Below, piece by piece: positions 42,828 to 52,400 of a stretch of DNA of 64,000 nucleotides. The first letter of the stretch is position 1; the number at the start of each line of letters is the position of its first letter. A program made the position numbers and the translations under genes. The DNA comes from Nonomuraea aurantiaca (lineage in GTDB: Bacteria > Actinomycetota > Actinomycetes > Streptosporangiales > Streptosporangiaceae): the NCBI RefSeq assembly GCF_020215705.1, contig NZ_JAIWNB010000017.1, positions 1-64,000 of the forward strand, written 5' to 3'. The notes under the pieces were generated by a model. That model had not been told where the DNA came from and ran no database searches. It saw only the letters and a program-made list of their open reading frames with translations.

Positions 42828-44062
42828 TCACCGTCGTCGGCATCGGCGCGGACGGCTGGGACGGGCTGGCGGAGGAGTCGCGACGCGTACTGGAGGCGGG
42901 GGAGGTGCTCATGGGCGCCGCCCGGCAGCTCGACCTCGTGCCCCGGTCCGCCGCGGAGCGGGTGGCCTGGCCCTCGCCGCTGCTGCCCGCGCTGCCCGAG
43001 CTCATGGAGCGGTACGCCGGTCGCCGGGTGTGCGTGCTGGCCAGCGGCGATCCGATGTTCTACGGCATCGGCTCCACGCTGGTGAGGCTGCTCGGCGCGG
43101 CCCGGATCAGGGTGCTGCCGCATCTGTCGTCGCTGTCGCTGGCGTGCGCCCGGCTGGGCTGGCCGGTCGAGCAGGTGGACGTGGTCAGCCTGGTGGGCCG
43201 CCCTCTGGCCGCGCTGAACGCGGCGATCCTTCCCGGACGCCGGGTGCTGGTGCTCGGCGCCGGTCGTGACGCCCCGGCTCTGGTGGCGGGGTTGGTGGCC
43301 GGGCTCGGGTACGGGCCGAGCCCGATGACGGTCTTGTCGGACCTGGGCGCGGCGTCGGAGTCCGTACGGACGGGAACGGCCGCGACATGGGCGGCCGCCG
43401 AGCCGTCCGGGTCGGGACAGGACCGGAACGCGTCGTCGATCTTGCAGGTGATCGCGGTGGAGTGCGTCGCCGGGCCTGGCGCCGAGCCGTTCGCTCGTGT
43501 GCCCGGACTGCCGGACACGGCGTTCGAGCATGACGGGCAGCTCACCAAGCGGGAGGTCCGGGCCGTCAGCCTGTCACGGCTGGCGCCGCTGCCCGGCGAA
43601 CTGCTGTGGGACGTGGGCGCGGGTGCGGGCAGCATCGCCGTCGAATGGATGCGCGCCCATCCGTCGAACGCCGCCGTGGCGGTCGAGAGCAGGGCCGATC
43701 GCGCCGCCGCCATCGGCCGCAACGCCGACCGGCTCGGGGTTCCGGCCCTGCGCGTCGTGGAGGGGCGAGCGCCGGTGGCGCTGGAGGGCCTGCCCGCGCC
43801 GGACGCGGTGTTCGTCGGCGGCGGCGCCACCGCGCCCGGCATGCTGGAGACCTGCTGGGCGGCGCTGCGGCCCGGCGGCAGGCTCGTGGTGAACGCCGTG
43901 ACCTTGGAGTCGGAGTCCGTCGTCGCCGGATGGTACGCCCGGCTGGGCGGCGATCTGGTGCGCCTGTCCGTGCAGCGGGCCGCACCTGTTGGCGGGTTCA
44001 CCGGCTGGCGGGCCGCGATGCCGGTGACCGTGTGGTCGATCACCAGAAAGGACGTGCCGTGA
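42824..44062 (+). CDS. cobL: CobL, precorrin-6Y C5,15-methyltransferase (decarboxylating)
   Basis: A 412-aa fusion of CbiE and CbiT domains. The N-terminal half (MITVVGIGADGWDGLAEESR ... SGDPMFYGIGSTLVRLLGAA) is a tetrapyrrole methylase and the C-terminal half (KREVRAVSLSRLAPLPGELL, WDVGAGAGSIAVEWMR) is the class-I SAM domain that decarboxylates and methylates at C-15. Start GTG 42824 lies in the GTGA overlap with the PPOX gene. Its 3' end carries a 35-bp tandem duplication leading into cobM. Confidence 0.95.
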   Translation: MITVVGIGADGWDGLAEESRRVLEAGEVLMGAARQLDLVPRSAAERVAWPSPLLPALPELMERYAGRRVCVLASGDPMFYGIGSTLVRLLGAARIRVLPHLSSLSLACARLGWPVEQVDVVSLVGRPLAALNAAILPGRRVLVLGAGRDAPALVAGLVAGLGYGPSPMTVLSDLGAASESVRTGTAATWAAAEPSGSGQDRNASSILQVIAVECVAGPGAEPFARVPGLPDTAFEHDGQLTKREVRAVSLSRLAPLPGELLWDVGAGAGSIAVEWMRAHPSNAAVAVESRADRAAAIGRNADRLGVPALRVVEGRAPVALEGLPAPDAVFVGGGATAPGMLETCWAALRPGGRLVVNAVTLESESVVAGWYARLGGDLVRLSVQRAAPVGGFTGWRAAMPVTVWSITRKDVP

Positions 44063-44096
44063 CCGTGTGGTCGATCGCCAGGGGGGACGTGCCGTG
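44024..44096 (+). repeat. 35-bp tandem duplication across the cobL/cobM junction
   Basis: Units begin at 44024 and 44059, with the next copy of the first bases at 44094; the first two begin GTGACCGTGTGGTCGATC and differ at only a few positions. Each unit carries a GTG start overlapping a TGA (GTGA). Between cobL (stop 44060-44062) and cobM (start 44094) lies a 12-codon frame 44059-44097 that begins in the cobL stop and ends in the cobM start, so coupling is kept. Confidence 0.85.
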
Positions 44097-44849
44097 ACCG
44101 TGTACTTCATCGGGGCGGGCCCCGGCGCCGCGGATCTGATCACGCTGCGCGGGCTGCGGCGGCTGGAATCGTCGCCGGTCTGCCTGTACGCGGGCTCTCT
44201 CGTACCCCGCGAACTGCTGGAGTCCTGCCCGGCGGAGGCCAGGCTGGTGGACACCGCGAACCTGACATTGGACGAGATCGTCGCGGAGCTGGCCGCCGCC
44301 CACGCCAAGGGCATGGACGTGGCGCGGCTGCACTCGGGGGACCCGTCGGTGTTCAGCGCGGTGGCCGAGCAGATGCGCAGGCTGGACGTGCTCGGGGTAC
44401 CGTACGAGGTGGTTCCGGGCGTTCCGGCGTTCGCGGCGGCGGCGGCCGCCCTGGGCAGGGAGCTGACCGTGCCCGGTGTCGGCCAGACGGTCATCCTGAC
44501 CCGTACGTCGGCGCGGGCCACTCCGATGCCCGACGGCGAGGACCTGACCACGCTGGGCGCCGGCCGGGCCACGATGGTGCTGCACCTGGCCGTACAGCGG
44601 ATCGACGCGGTGGTGGCGGAGCTGCTGCCCTCCTACGGGCCGGACTGCCCGGTGGCGGTGGTGGCGCGGGCGAGCCGGGCCGATGAGGTGGTTCTGCGCG
44701 GCACGCTGAGGGACATCGCGGGGCAGGTCCACGAGGCGGGCATCCGCCGTACGGCGGTGATCGTCGTCGGCCGGGTGCTGTCGGCGACACAGTTCCCGGA
44801 CAGCCACCTGTACAGCGCGGAACGGGAGCGATCATGCGACGGGAACTGA
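44094..44849 (+). CDS. cobM: CobM, precorrin-4 C11-methyltransferase
   Basis: A 251-aa tetrapyrrole methylase: VTVYFIGAGPGAADLITLRG at the start, VCLYAGSLVP, ARLHSGDPSVFSAVAEQMRR, and YEVVPGVPAFAAAAAALGRE, all typical of CobM/CbiF. It adds a methyl to C-11 of precorrin-4. GTG 44094 is used because VTVYFIGAGPG is the conserved N-terminus. It is in one transcript with PPOX, cobL and cobK. Confidence 0.95.
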   Translation: MTVYFIGAGPGAADLITLRGLRRLESSPVCLYAGSLVPRELLESCPAEARLVDTANLTLDEIVAELAAAHAKGMDVARLHSGDPSVFSAVAEQMRRLDVLGVPYEVVPGVPAFAAAAAALGRELTVPGVGQTVILTRTSARATPMPDGEDLTTLGAGRATMVLHLAVQRIDAVVAELLPSYGPDCPVAVVARASRADEVVLRGTLRDIAGQVHEAGIRRTAVIVVGRVLSATQFPDSHLYSAERERSCDGN

Positions 44850-44922
44850 TCGCGCTGCTCCTGCGGCAGAGCGGCCGGTGCCGCCGGACGAGCGGCACAG
44901 CGCAGGGGCGCAGGATCATGGC

Positions 44923-45768
44923 ATGAGACGGGTTCTGATCCTGGGCGGCACGGCGGAGGCACGGGCGCTGGCCGCCGAACTGGCCGCCGCCCCGGGCGTA
45001 CACGTGGTGTCGTCGCTGGCCGGGCGGGTGACGAACCCGAGGCTGCCGGTCGGCGAGGTGCGCGCGGGCGGGTTCGGCGGGCCGGACGGGCTGGTCACGT
45101 GGCTGGCCGCCGAGCGGATCGACGCCGTGGTGGACGCCACGCACCCGTTCGCGGCACGGATGACGGCGTCGGCGGCCGAGGCGTCGGCGCGCACGGGCGT
45201 GCCGCTGCTCGTCCTGCGCCGACCGGGCTGGCCGCAGGGGCCGGACGACACCTGGCAGCGCGTCGACTCCCTGCAGACCGCCGCCACCCGCTTGGCCGAA
45301 GCCGCCACTGTTCGCCTGGCCGTCGCCAAGCCGGTCGAACCGACCGAACGGACCGAACCGACCGAACGGACCGAGCCGGCCGAGCTGGGCGAGGGCACTG
45401 CCCAGCCGGCCGGGCCGGTGCGGGTGTTCCTCACCACCGGGCGCCGGAGCCTGCCCGTCTTCACCGGGCTGGCCGGGGTGTGGCTGCTGGCCAGGTCTGT
45501 CGATCCGCCCGAACCGCCGGTCCCCGCCAACGTACGCGTGCTGCTCGACCGTGGCCCCTACACGGTCGAGGGCGAGCGGGCCCTCATCCGCGAGCACCGT
45601 CTGGAGGTGCTGGTCACCAAGGACAGCGGCGGTCAGCTCACGGCCGCCAAGCTCGTCGCGGCCCGCGAGCTCGGGCTACCGGTGATCATGGTGGACCGGC
45701 CGCCGCTGCCGGCGGGTGTCCGCCTGGTGGAGACCGTGCGTGCGGCGGCGCTCTGGGCTCAGGGGTAG
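44923..45768 (+). CDS. cobK: CobK, precorrin-6A reductase
   Basis: A 281-aa NADPH-dependent reductase: MRRVLILGGTAEARALAAEL, SSLAGRVTNPRLPVGEVRAG, VVDATHPFAARMTASAAEAS, and a C-terminal VTKDSGGQLTAAKLVAAREL with the final D-R-P-x-x-P motif. A Pro/Glu/Thr-rich insert (EPTERT twice, then EPAELGEGTA) encoded by two identical 18-bp units at 45337-45372 sits between the two lobes. ATG 44923 follows the cobM gene by 73 bp; a start 45 bp upstream lacks support. Confidence 0.93.
   Translation: MRRVLILGGTAEARALAAELAAAPGVHVVSSLAGRVTNPRLPVGEVRAGGFGGPDGLVTWLAAERIDAVVDATHPFAARMTASAAEASARTGVPLLVLRRPGWPQGPDDTWQRVDSLQTAATRLAEAATVRLAVAKPVEPTERTEPTERTEPAELGEGTAQPAGPVRVFLTTGRRSLPVFTGLAGVWLLARSVDPPEPPVPANVRVLLDRGPYTVEGERALIREHRLEVLVTKDSGGQLTAAKLVAARELGLPVIMVDRPPLPAGVRLVETVRAAALWAQG
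45337..45372 (+). repeat. In-frame 18-bp minisatellite in cobK
   Basis: The 18-bp unit GAACCGACCGAACGGACC is present twice without change (45337-45354, 45355-45372) and a decayed third part follows. It codes EPTERT repeats in the linker of CobK. Confidence 0.85.
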
Positions 45769-47240
45769 CGGCGCGGGGTGTACACGACGCCGCGAGCGGT
45801 GACCCGGGTCGTGGAGGAGCCGACGATCAGCAGGCAGCGCATGTCCACCTGGGCCGGGTCGAGCTCCCCGAGCGTGGTGACGGTGACGCTCTCCTGCGCG
45901 CCGCCGACGTCGCGGCCGACCACGACGGGAGTGGCGGCGTCGCGATGCTCCAGCAGCAGGTCACGCGCGGCGGCGAGCTGCCACGTACGGCTGCGCGAGG
46001 CCGGGTTGTACAGCGCCAGCACCAGGTCCGCCTTGGCCGCCGCGGTCAGCCGGTCGGCCACCACGTCCCACGGTTTGAGCAGGTCGGACAGCGACAGCAC
46101 GCAGTAGTCGTGGCCGAGCGGCGCGCCCGCCCTGCTGGCCACCGCCTGCGCGGCCGTCAGTCCGGGCACGATCCGCACCGGCACGTCGGGGAACCCGGCC
46201 GCCGCCTCCTCCAGCACCGCGCTGGCCATGGCGAACACCCCGGGATCGCCGGAGGACACCACGGCCACCCGCGCGCCCGCCGCTGCCAGCTCCAGCGCGT
46301 GCCTGGCGCGCTCGGCCTCGACCCGGTTGTCGGTGCGGTGGCGGCGCTGGCGCGGGTTGGGCGCCACCCGGTCCACGTACGGGCCGTAACCGACCAGGTC
46401 GGTGGCCGCGGCGAGGGCCTCCTGCGCCTCCGGCGTGAGCCACGGCCGCCCGGCCGGGCCGAGGCCGATGACGGTCACCTCACCGCGCCCCTCGGCCACC
46501 GGCGGCTCGGGGACGAAGGTGCGCTCGGCCGGGCTGGCGAGCAGGGCCAGCGAGAAGTACGGAACGCCGTCGGCGTCCACATCCTTGAGCGGTGCGACGC
46601 GTTCGGCGCCCATGGTGGCGCGCTCGACGTACCAGGCGTCGTCCAGCCGCCCGGCCTCGGCCAGGGCATCGCGTACCTTCTCGAACGTCCTGCCCAGCTT
46701 CAGCACCGCCGCCGAGTCGGTGCCGCGCAGCCGCTCGGCCAGCACTTCGGCGGGCAGCGTGCCGGGCAGTACGGTCAGCACCTCGTCCCGCTCCACCAGC
46801 GGCCGCCCCAGGACGGCGGAGGCGGCGCTGACCGAGGTGACGCCCGGCACCACCTCGGTCGGGTAGCGGTGGGCCAGCCGCTTGTGCATGTGCATGTAGG
46901 AACCGTAGAACAGTGGGTCGCCCTCGCTCAGCACGACCACGGTCCGGCCCGCGTCCAGGTGGGCGGCCAGCCGTTCGGCGCAGCCGGCGTAGAAGTCGTC
47001 CAGCGCGCCCTGGTAGCCGCCGGGGTGGTCGGTGGTCTCCGTGGTCAGCGGATACAGCAGCAGTTCCTCGATCTGCCCTTCCCGCAGGTACGGCAGCGCG
47101 ATCGAGCGGGCGATGCTGCGGCCGTGCCTGGCGGCGTGGTAGGCGATCACGTCCGCCTCGCCGATCAGCCGGGCCGTCTTGACCGTGACCAGCTCCGGGT
47201 CTCCCGGGCCCAGTCCGACCCCGTACAGTCGTCCCGTCAT
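45759..47240 (-). CDS. cobIJ: CobIJ, fused precorrin-2 C20- and precorrin-3B C17-methyltransferase
   Basis: A 493-aa fusion of two tetrapyrrole methylases. Domain 1 (MTGRLYGVGLGPGDPELVTV ... SEGDPLFYGSYMHMHKRLA, VVPGVTSVSAASAVLGRPLV) is CobI; domain 2 (EVTVIGLGPAGRPWLTPEAQ ... SSGDPGVFAMASAVLEEAA, IVPGLTAAQAVASRAGAPLG) is CobJ, which contracts the ring. ATG 47240 starts exactly at the conserved sequence. It overlaps cobK at its 3' end (convergent, 10 bp) and lies 5 bp after the cobH stop, so cobG, cobH and cobIJ form an operon. Confidence 0.95.
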   Translation of the reverse strand: MTGRLYGVGLGPGDPELVTVKTARLIGEADVIAYHAARHGRSIARSIALPYLREGQIEELLLYPLTTETTDHPGGYQGALDDFYAGCAERLAAHLDAGRTVVVLSEGDPLFYGSYMHMHKRLAHRYPTEVVPGVTSVSAASAVLGRPLVERDEVLTVLPGTLPAEVLAERLRGTDSAAVLKLGRTFEKVRDALAEAGRLDDAWYVERATMGAERVAPLKDVDADGVPYFSLALLASPAERTFVPEPPVAEGRGEVTVIGLGPAGRPWLTPEAQEALAAATDLVGYGPYVDRVAPNPRQRRHRTDNRVEAERARHALELAAAGARVAVVSSGDPGVFAMASAVLEEAAAGFPDVPVRIVPGLTAAQAVASRAGAPLGHDYCVLSLSDLLKPWDVVADRLTAAAKADLVLALYNPASRSRTWQLAAARDLLLEHRDAATPVVVGRDVGGAQESVTVTTLGELDPAQVDMRCLLIVGSSTTRVTARGVVYTPRRYP

Positions 47241-47245
47241 CGCCG

Positions 47246-47866
47246 TCACTCCGTCTCGTTCGCGATGGCGTTGACCGCCGCCGCGGTCATCGCACTGCCG
47301 CCGCGGCGCCCGTGCACCACCAGGTATTCCAGGTCGCTGTCCGCCAGGGCCCGCTTGGACTCGGCCGCGCCGATGAAGCCGACCGGCACGCCGAGCACCG
47401 CCGCCGGCCGGCCGGACCCCTCGGCGACCAGTTCGAGCAGCCGGAACAGGGCGGTCGGGGCGTTGCCGATCGCCACCACCGCGCCGTCCAGCCGGTCGCG
47501 CCACAGCTCCAGGGCGGCGGCGCTGCGGGTGGTGCCGAGGCGTTCGGCCAGCTCCGGCACGCCTGGATCGCCCAGGGCGCACACCACGTCGTTGCCCGCC
47601 GGCAGCCTGCGCCTGGTCACGCCGGAGGCGACCATCTGCGCGTCGCACAGCACGGGCGCGCCGCGCCGCAGCGCCTCGCGAGCCCGGACGACGACCGAAG
47701 GCGACCAGTCCAGGTCGGCGACGAGGTCGGTCATGCCACACGCGTGGATCATCCGCACCGCCACCTGGGCCACATCCGGGGGCATCCCGGTGAGATCGGC
47801 CTCGGCACGGATGGTCGCGAACGAGCGCCGGTAGATCTCGGCCCCGTCGCGCAGGTAGTCGGTCAC
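47246..47866 (-). CDS. cobH: CobH, precorrin-8X methylmutase
   Basis: A 206-aa protein with DYLRDGAEIYRRSFATIRAE, MIHACGMTDLVADLDWS and the catalytic-site block LCDAQMVASGVTRRRL. It moves a methyl group from C-11 to C-12 giving hydrogenobyrinate. GTG 47866 is preceded by AAAGG with 6-bp spacing; the gene is second in the cobG-cobH-cobIJ operon. Confidence 0.95.
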   Translation of the reverse strand: MTDYLRDGAEIYRRSFATIRAEADLTGMPPDVAQVAVRMIHACGMTDLVADLDWSPSVVVRAREALRRGAPVLCDAQMVASGVTRRRLPAGNDVVCALGDPGVPELAERLGTTRSAAALELWRDRLDGAVVAIGNAPTALFRLLELVAEGSGRPAAVLGVPVGFIGAAESKRALADSDLEYLVVHGRRGGSAMTAAAVNAIANETE

Positions 47867-47903
47867 TGAAGCCTTTCCTCGTATCGGTCGAAGGTGCCCG
47901 CCA

Positions 47904-49160
47904 TCACCGCGGCCGTTCCTCGTAGCCGTCGGCGGTGGCCACCATCTGGACCACCCGGCCGCGGGGCAGCCCGCAGCGCCGCTCGCAACCGGACCAGTGC
48001 ACCGGTGTCGCGGCGGGCGCGTCCAGGGTCGTCACCCACCGCCGGGCGTCCTTCTGCACGTCCGCCAGTGACTTGGCGCAGCCGGGACGACCGGTGCAGG
48101 CGCTCACCCCGACCCAGGGCGACGCCGGATCGGTCACCAGCCCGGCCACGGACAGCTGCCGCACCGCCCGCTCGGCCGCGGCGGGGGACAGGTCCAGCAG
48201 GACGACCGTCCGCCACGGCGTCAACCGCACCGGCACCGCCCCACCGTCGGCGGCGGTGTCGGCGATCGCGCGTACCTGAGCGGCGGACAGCCGCCCGAGC
48301 GGCACCACGGCCTCCAGCGCCACCCCGCCGTCCCGCTGATCTACGGGTCCAGGGCGACGGGCCGAGCAGGCAGGGGAGACCGGAACAGGGGAGGCGTCCC
48401 GGGCGGTCGTCGCCCGGTCATCCGCCGCGTCCAGGTGGTCGGCGACCTGGGCGGGACGGTCCGCCTCGCCGAGATGGGCGGCGATCCGGACGGGGCCGTC
48501 CGCCAGCTCCGCGATCCGCCACGCGGCCCGGTCACGATCGGAGAGCCCGCGCTCCCGTTCGTCGAGGAACGCCTCGGCGGCCGCGATCATCTGCCCGACC
48601 GCCGCGTCACGGCGCACGACAAGCCCGGCGTCCACGCCGGCCAGCAGCATCGTACAGGCGTCACCGCCCGCTCCCGCAGGCACGAGAGTGACATCGGCGG
48701 CCAGCTGCCGCGTGTCACCCGTGCCGTCGTCCAGCGCGAACAGGAAGCGTCCCGGCAGCCCGGCCAGCCGGGACCGCGCGCACAGAGCCAGGTCCAGCGC
48801 CTCTACCAGGGGTTGCGTGTCCAGCAACCCCGCTGGGCCGCGGCCGCCGAGCGGCGAGGCGACGATGTTGCGTACCCGTTCGTGCGCGGCCGAGGGGAGC
48901 AGGCCGGCGGCGGCGATCCGTTCGGCGAAGGCGGCCGGCGCGCGCAGGCCGCGCACCTGTACGTTCGCCCGCGACGTGAGCTCGATCACCCCGGAGCCCA
49001 GCTCCGCCGCGCAGGCCGCCAGCTCACGCAGCTGCCCGCCGGAGATCGCGCCGCCGGGCAGGCGGACCCGGGCCAGCGGGCCGTCGGCCGCCTCGTGCAC
49101 CTGAAGCGCTCCCGGACAGGCGTCGGGCCGGATCCGTCCGGAAAAGTCGGCTATGGACAC
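47904..49160 (-). CDS. cobG: CobG, precorrin-3B synthase
   Basis: A 418-aa sulfite/nitrite-reductase-like oxygenase with two ferredoxin-like halves (RPDACPGALQVHEAADGPLA at the start; ELTSRANVQVRGLR) and a C-terminal cluster motif with Cys in CTGRPGC and in GCERRCGLPRG that holds a 4Fe-4S cluster. The enzyme adds oxygen at C-20 in the aerobic pathway, a key step that shows this cell uses the O2-dependent route. GTG 49160 (VSIADFSG) has no Shine-Dalgarno; TACCAT at 49168-49173 on this strand may be a -10 box for a leaderless message. Confidence 0.9.
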   Translation of the reverse strand: MSIADFSGRIRPDACPGALQVHEAADGPLARVRLPGGAISGGQLRELAACAAELGSGVIELTSRANVQVRGLRAPAAFAERIAAAGLLPSAAHERVRNIVASPLGGRGPAGLLDTQPLVEALDLALCARSRLAGLPGRFLFALDDGTGDTRQLAADVTLVPAGAGGDACTMLLAGVDAGLVVRRDAAVGQMIAAAEAFLDERERGLSDRDRAAWRIAELADGPVRIAAHLGEADRPAQVADHLDAADDRATTARDASPVPVSPACSARRPGPVDQRDGGVALEAVVPLGRLSAAQVRAIADTAADGGAVPVRLTPWRTVVLLDLSPAAAERAVRQLSVAGLVTDPASPWVGVSACTGRPGCAKSLADVQKDARRWVTTLDAPAATPVHWSGCERRCGLPRGRVVQMVATADGYEERPR

Positions 49161-49202
49161 GATGAGGATGGTAACGCCACTTCTGGCGGAGGTTGATCCT
49201 GC

Positions 49203-49396
49203 CGTAGGCTCCTGGGTAGGCGATGGCAAAGGGAGGAAGCCGGTGCGAATCCGGCGCGGTCCCGCCACTGTGACCGGGGAGCGAACCCCACCGCAGGCCA
49301 CTGCCCGGCAACGGGTGGGAAGGCCGGGGTGAGCGCTGATCCGGGAGCCAGGAGACTCCTGCCGTCGCGACACCCACGACCGGGGCGAGGACCCCG
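49203..49396 (+). ncRNA. Cobalamin riboswitch before cobN
   Basis: The leader contains the hallmarks of a B12 aptamer: GGAAGCCGGTGCGAATCC with CGGCGCGGTCCC, the B12 box GCCACTG at 49264-49270, and AGCCAGGAGACTCCTGCC near 49342-49360. Right before the gene a hairpin CGGGG-CGAGGA-CCCCG (49381-49396) abuts the ribosome binding site GAGGGAGG (49396-49403), which can serve as the expression platform. Cobalamin should switch off cobN. Confidence 0.92.
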
Positions 49397-49411
49397 AGGG
49401 AGGATCGCGCC

Positions 49412-52400
49412 GTGCCTGGCGACAGCCGTACCGTCCTGCTGCTCTCCACCTCCGACACCGACCTGCTGAGCGCGCGTGCCTGTGGCGCCGCCTACCGCCT
49501 GGGCAACCCCGCCCGGCTCACCCCCGACGATCTGCCCGGCCTGCTGGAAGGGGCCGACCTGGTCGTGGTACGCCTGCTCGGCGGGCGCCGGGCCTGGCAG
49601 GAGGGGCTCGACGCGCTGCTGGCCGGACCCCGTCCGGTCGTGGTGCTGGGCGGCGAGCAGGCGCCGGACGCCGAGCTGATGGAGCTGTCCACGGTGCGCG
49701 GCGGCGTCTGCGCCGACGCGCACGCGTACCTGGCGCACGGCGGGCCCGCCAACCTGGCCGAGCTGCACGCCTTCCTGTCGGACACCGTCCTGCTGACCGG
49801 GCGCGGGTTCGCGCCGCCGGCGCCCACGCCGTCCTGGGGGCCGCTGGAGCGCGAGGCACGCTCACACGAGGGGCCCGTGATCGGGGTGCTCTACTACCGG
49901 GCGCACCACATGGCGGGCAACACGGCCTTCGTCGAGACGCTCTGCGCCGCCGTCGAGGAGGCGGGCGGGCAGGCGCTGCCGGTGTTCTGCTCGTCGTTGC
50001 GCACCGCCGAGCCCCAGCTGCTGGACACCCTGCGGGTCGCCGACGCGCTGGTGGTGACCGTGCTGGCCGCGGGCGGCTCGCGTCCCGCGACGGCGGGCGC
50101 GGGCGGGGACGACGAGGCGTGGGACGTGGGCGCGCTGGCCGCGCTCGACGTGCCGATCCTGCAGGGCTTGTGCCTGACCACGTCCAGGCAGGCGTGGGAG
50201 GACGACGACGACGGCCTCTCGCCGCTGGACGCCGCCTCGCAGGTGGCCATCCCCGAGTTCGACGGGCGGATCATCACCGTGCCGTTCTCCTTCAAGGAGA
50301 TCGATCCGGACGGGCTGACCGTCTACGTCGCTGACCCGGAGCGGGCCGCGCGGGTGGCGGGCATCGCCGTACGCCACGGGCTGCTGCGCCACACCCCGCC
50401 CGGTGGGCGGCGGCTGGTGGTGATGCTGTCGGCGTACCCGACCAAGCACTCCCGCGTCGGCAACGCCGTCGGCCTGGACACCCCCGCCAGCACCGTACGG
50501 CTGCTGGCCCGGCTCGCCGAAGCGGGCTACGACCTGGGCGAGGGCTTCCCCGGCGTGGCCGAGCAGGACGGCGACGCGCTCATCCACGCGCTCATCGCCG
50601 CGGGCGGCCAGGACCAGGACTGGCTGACCGAGGAACACCTGGCGGGCAACCCGGTGCGCATCTCCGCCGCCTCCTACGAACGCTGGTACCGCACGCTCCC
50701 CGCCGGCCTGCGCGCCGGGATCGAGCGGCACTGGGGACGCCCGCCCGGCGAGCTGTTCGTCCATGACGGTGACATCGTCCTGGCGGCGCTGCGTGCCGGG
50801 AACGTGGTGGTGATGGTCCAGCCGCCGCGCGGCTTCGGTGACAACCCGATCGCCATCTACCACGACCCCGACCTGCCGCCCAGCCACCACTACCTGGCCG
50901 CCTACCGCTGGTTGTCGGCCGAGTTCGGCGCGCACGCGATGGTGCACGTGGGCAAGCACGGCAACCTGGAATGGCTGCCGGGCAAGTCGGCCGGCATGTC
51001 CGCCTCGTGCGGCACCGACGCGGCCCTCGGCGACCTGCCGCTGATCTACCCGTTCCTGGTGAACGATCCGGGCGAGGGCACCCAGGCCAAGCGGCGGGCG
51101 CACGCGGTCCTGGTGGACCACATGGTGCCGCCGATGGCGCGGGCGGAGACGTACGGCGACATCGCCCGGCTGGAACAGCTCCTGGACGAGCACGCCACTA
51201 TCGCCGCCATGGACCCGGCCAAGCTGCCCGCGATCCGCGCCCAGATCTGGACGCTGATCCAGGCCGCCCGGCTCGACCACGACCTCGGGCTGGCGGATCG
51301 GCCGCACGACACCGAGTTCGACGACTTCATCCTGCATGTGGACGGCTGGCTCTGCGAGGTGAAGGACGCGCAGATCCGCGACGGCCTGCACGTGCTCGGC
51401 CAGGCGCCCACCGGGCAGGTCAGGGTGGACCTGGTGCTGGCCATGCTGCGCGCCAGGCAGATGTGGTCGGGCCGCGAGACCCTGCCCGGCTTACGTGAGG
51501 CGCTCGGCCTGTCCGAGGACGGCACGGCGGGGCTGGCCGAGGTGGACCGGGCCGAGACGGCCGCCCGCGCCCTGGTGGCGGCGATGGAGGAGCGAGACTG
51601 GGCGCCGGAGGCGGCGCAGGAGGTCGCCTGCGCGCTGCCCGCCGATCGGCGTGAGCTCGTCACGCGGGTGCTCGCGTTCGCCGCCGCCGAGGTGGTCCCG
51701 CGCCTGGCCAGGACGACCGACGAGCTCGACCACGTCCTGCACGCCCTGAACGGCGGCTACGTGCCCGCCGGGCCGAGCGGCTCGCCGCTGCGCGGCCTGA
51801 TCAACGTGCTGCCGACCGGCCGCAACTTCTACTCCGTCGATCCCCGCGCGGTGCCCAGCCGCCTGGCCTGGGAGACCGGCCAGGCGATGGCCGAATCGCT
51901 GCTGGAGCGCTACCGCGCCGACACCGGCGACTGGCCGCGCTCGGTGGGGCTGTCCGTCTGGGGCACCAGCGCCATGCGTACGGCCGGCGACGACGTGGCC
52001 GAGGTGCTGGCCCTGCTCGGCATCCGCCCCGCATGGGACGAGGCGTCCCGCCGGGTCACGGACCTGGAGCCGATCCCGCTCGCCGAGCTGGGCCGGCCGC
52101 GCGTCGACGTGACCGTCCGCATCAGCGGCTTCTTCCGCGACGCGTTCCCGCACGTGGTGGCCATGCTGGACGACGCCGTACGGCTGGCCGCCGGGCTGGA
52201 CGAGCCGCCCGAGCACAACTACGTACGCGCCCACGTGACCGCGACCGGCGGCGAGGAGCGCCACGCGACGATGCGGATCTTCGGCTCCGCGCCGGGCGCC
52301 TACGGGGCCGGGCTGCTGCCGCTGATCGACAGCCGCAACTGGCGCGACGACGCCGACCTGGCCGAGGTGTACGCGGTCTGGGGCGGCTACGCCTACGGCC

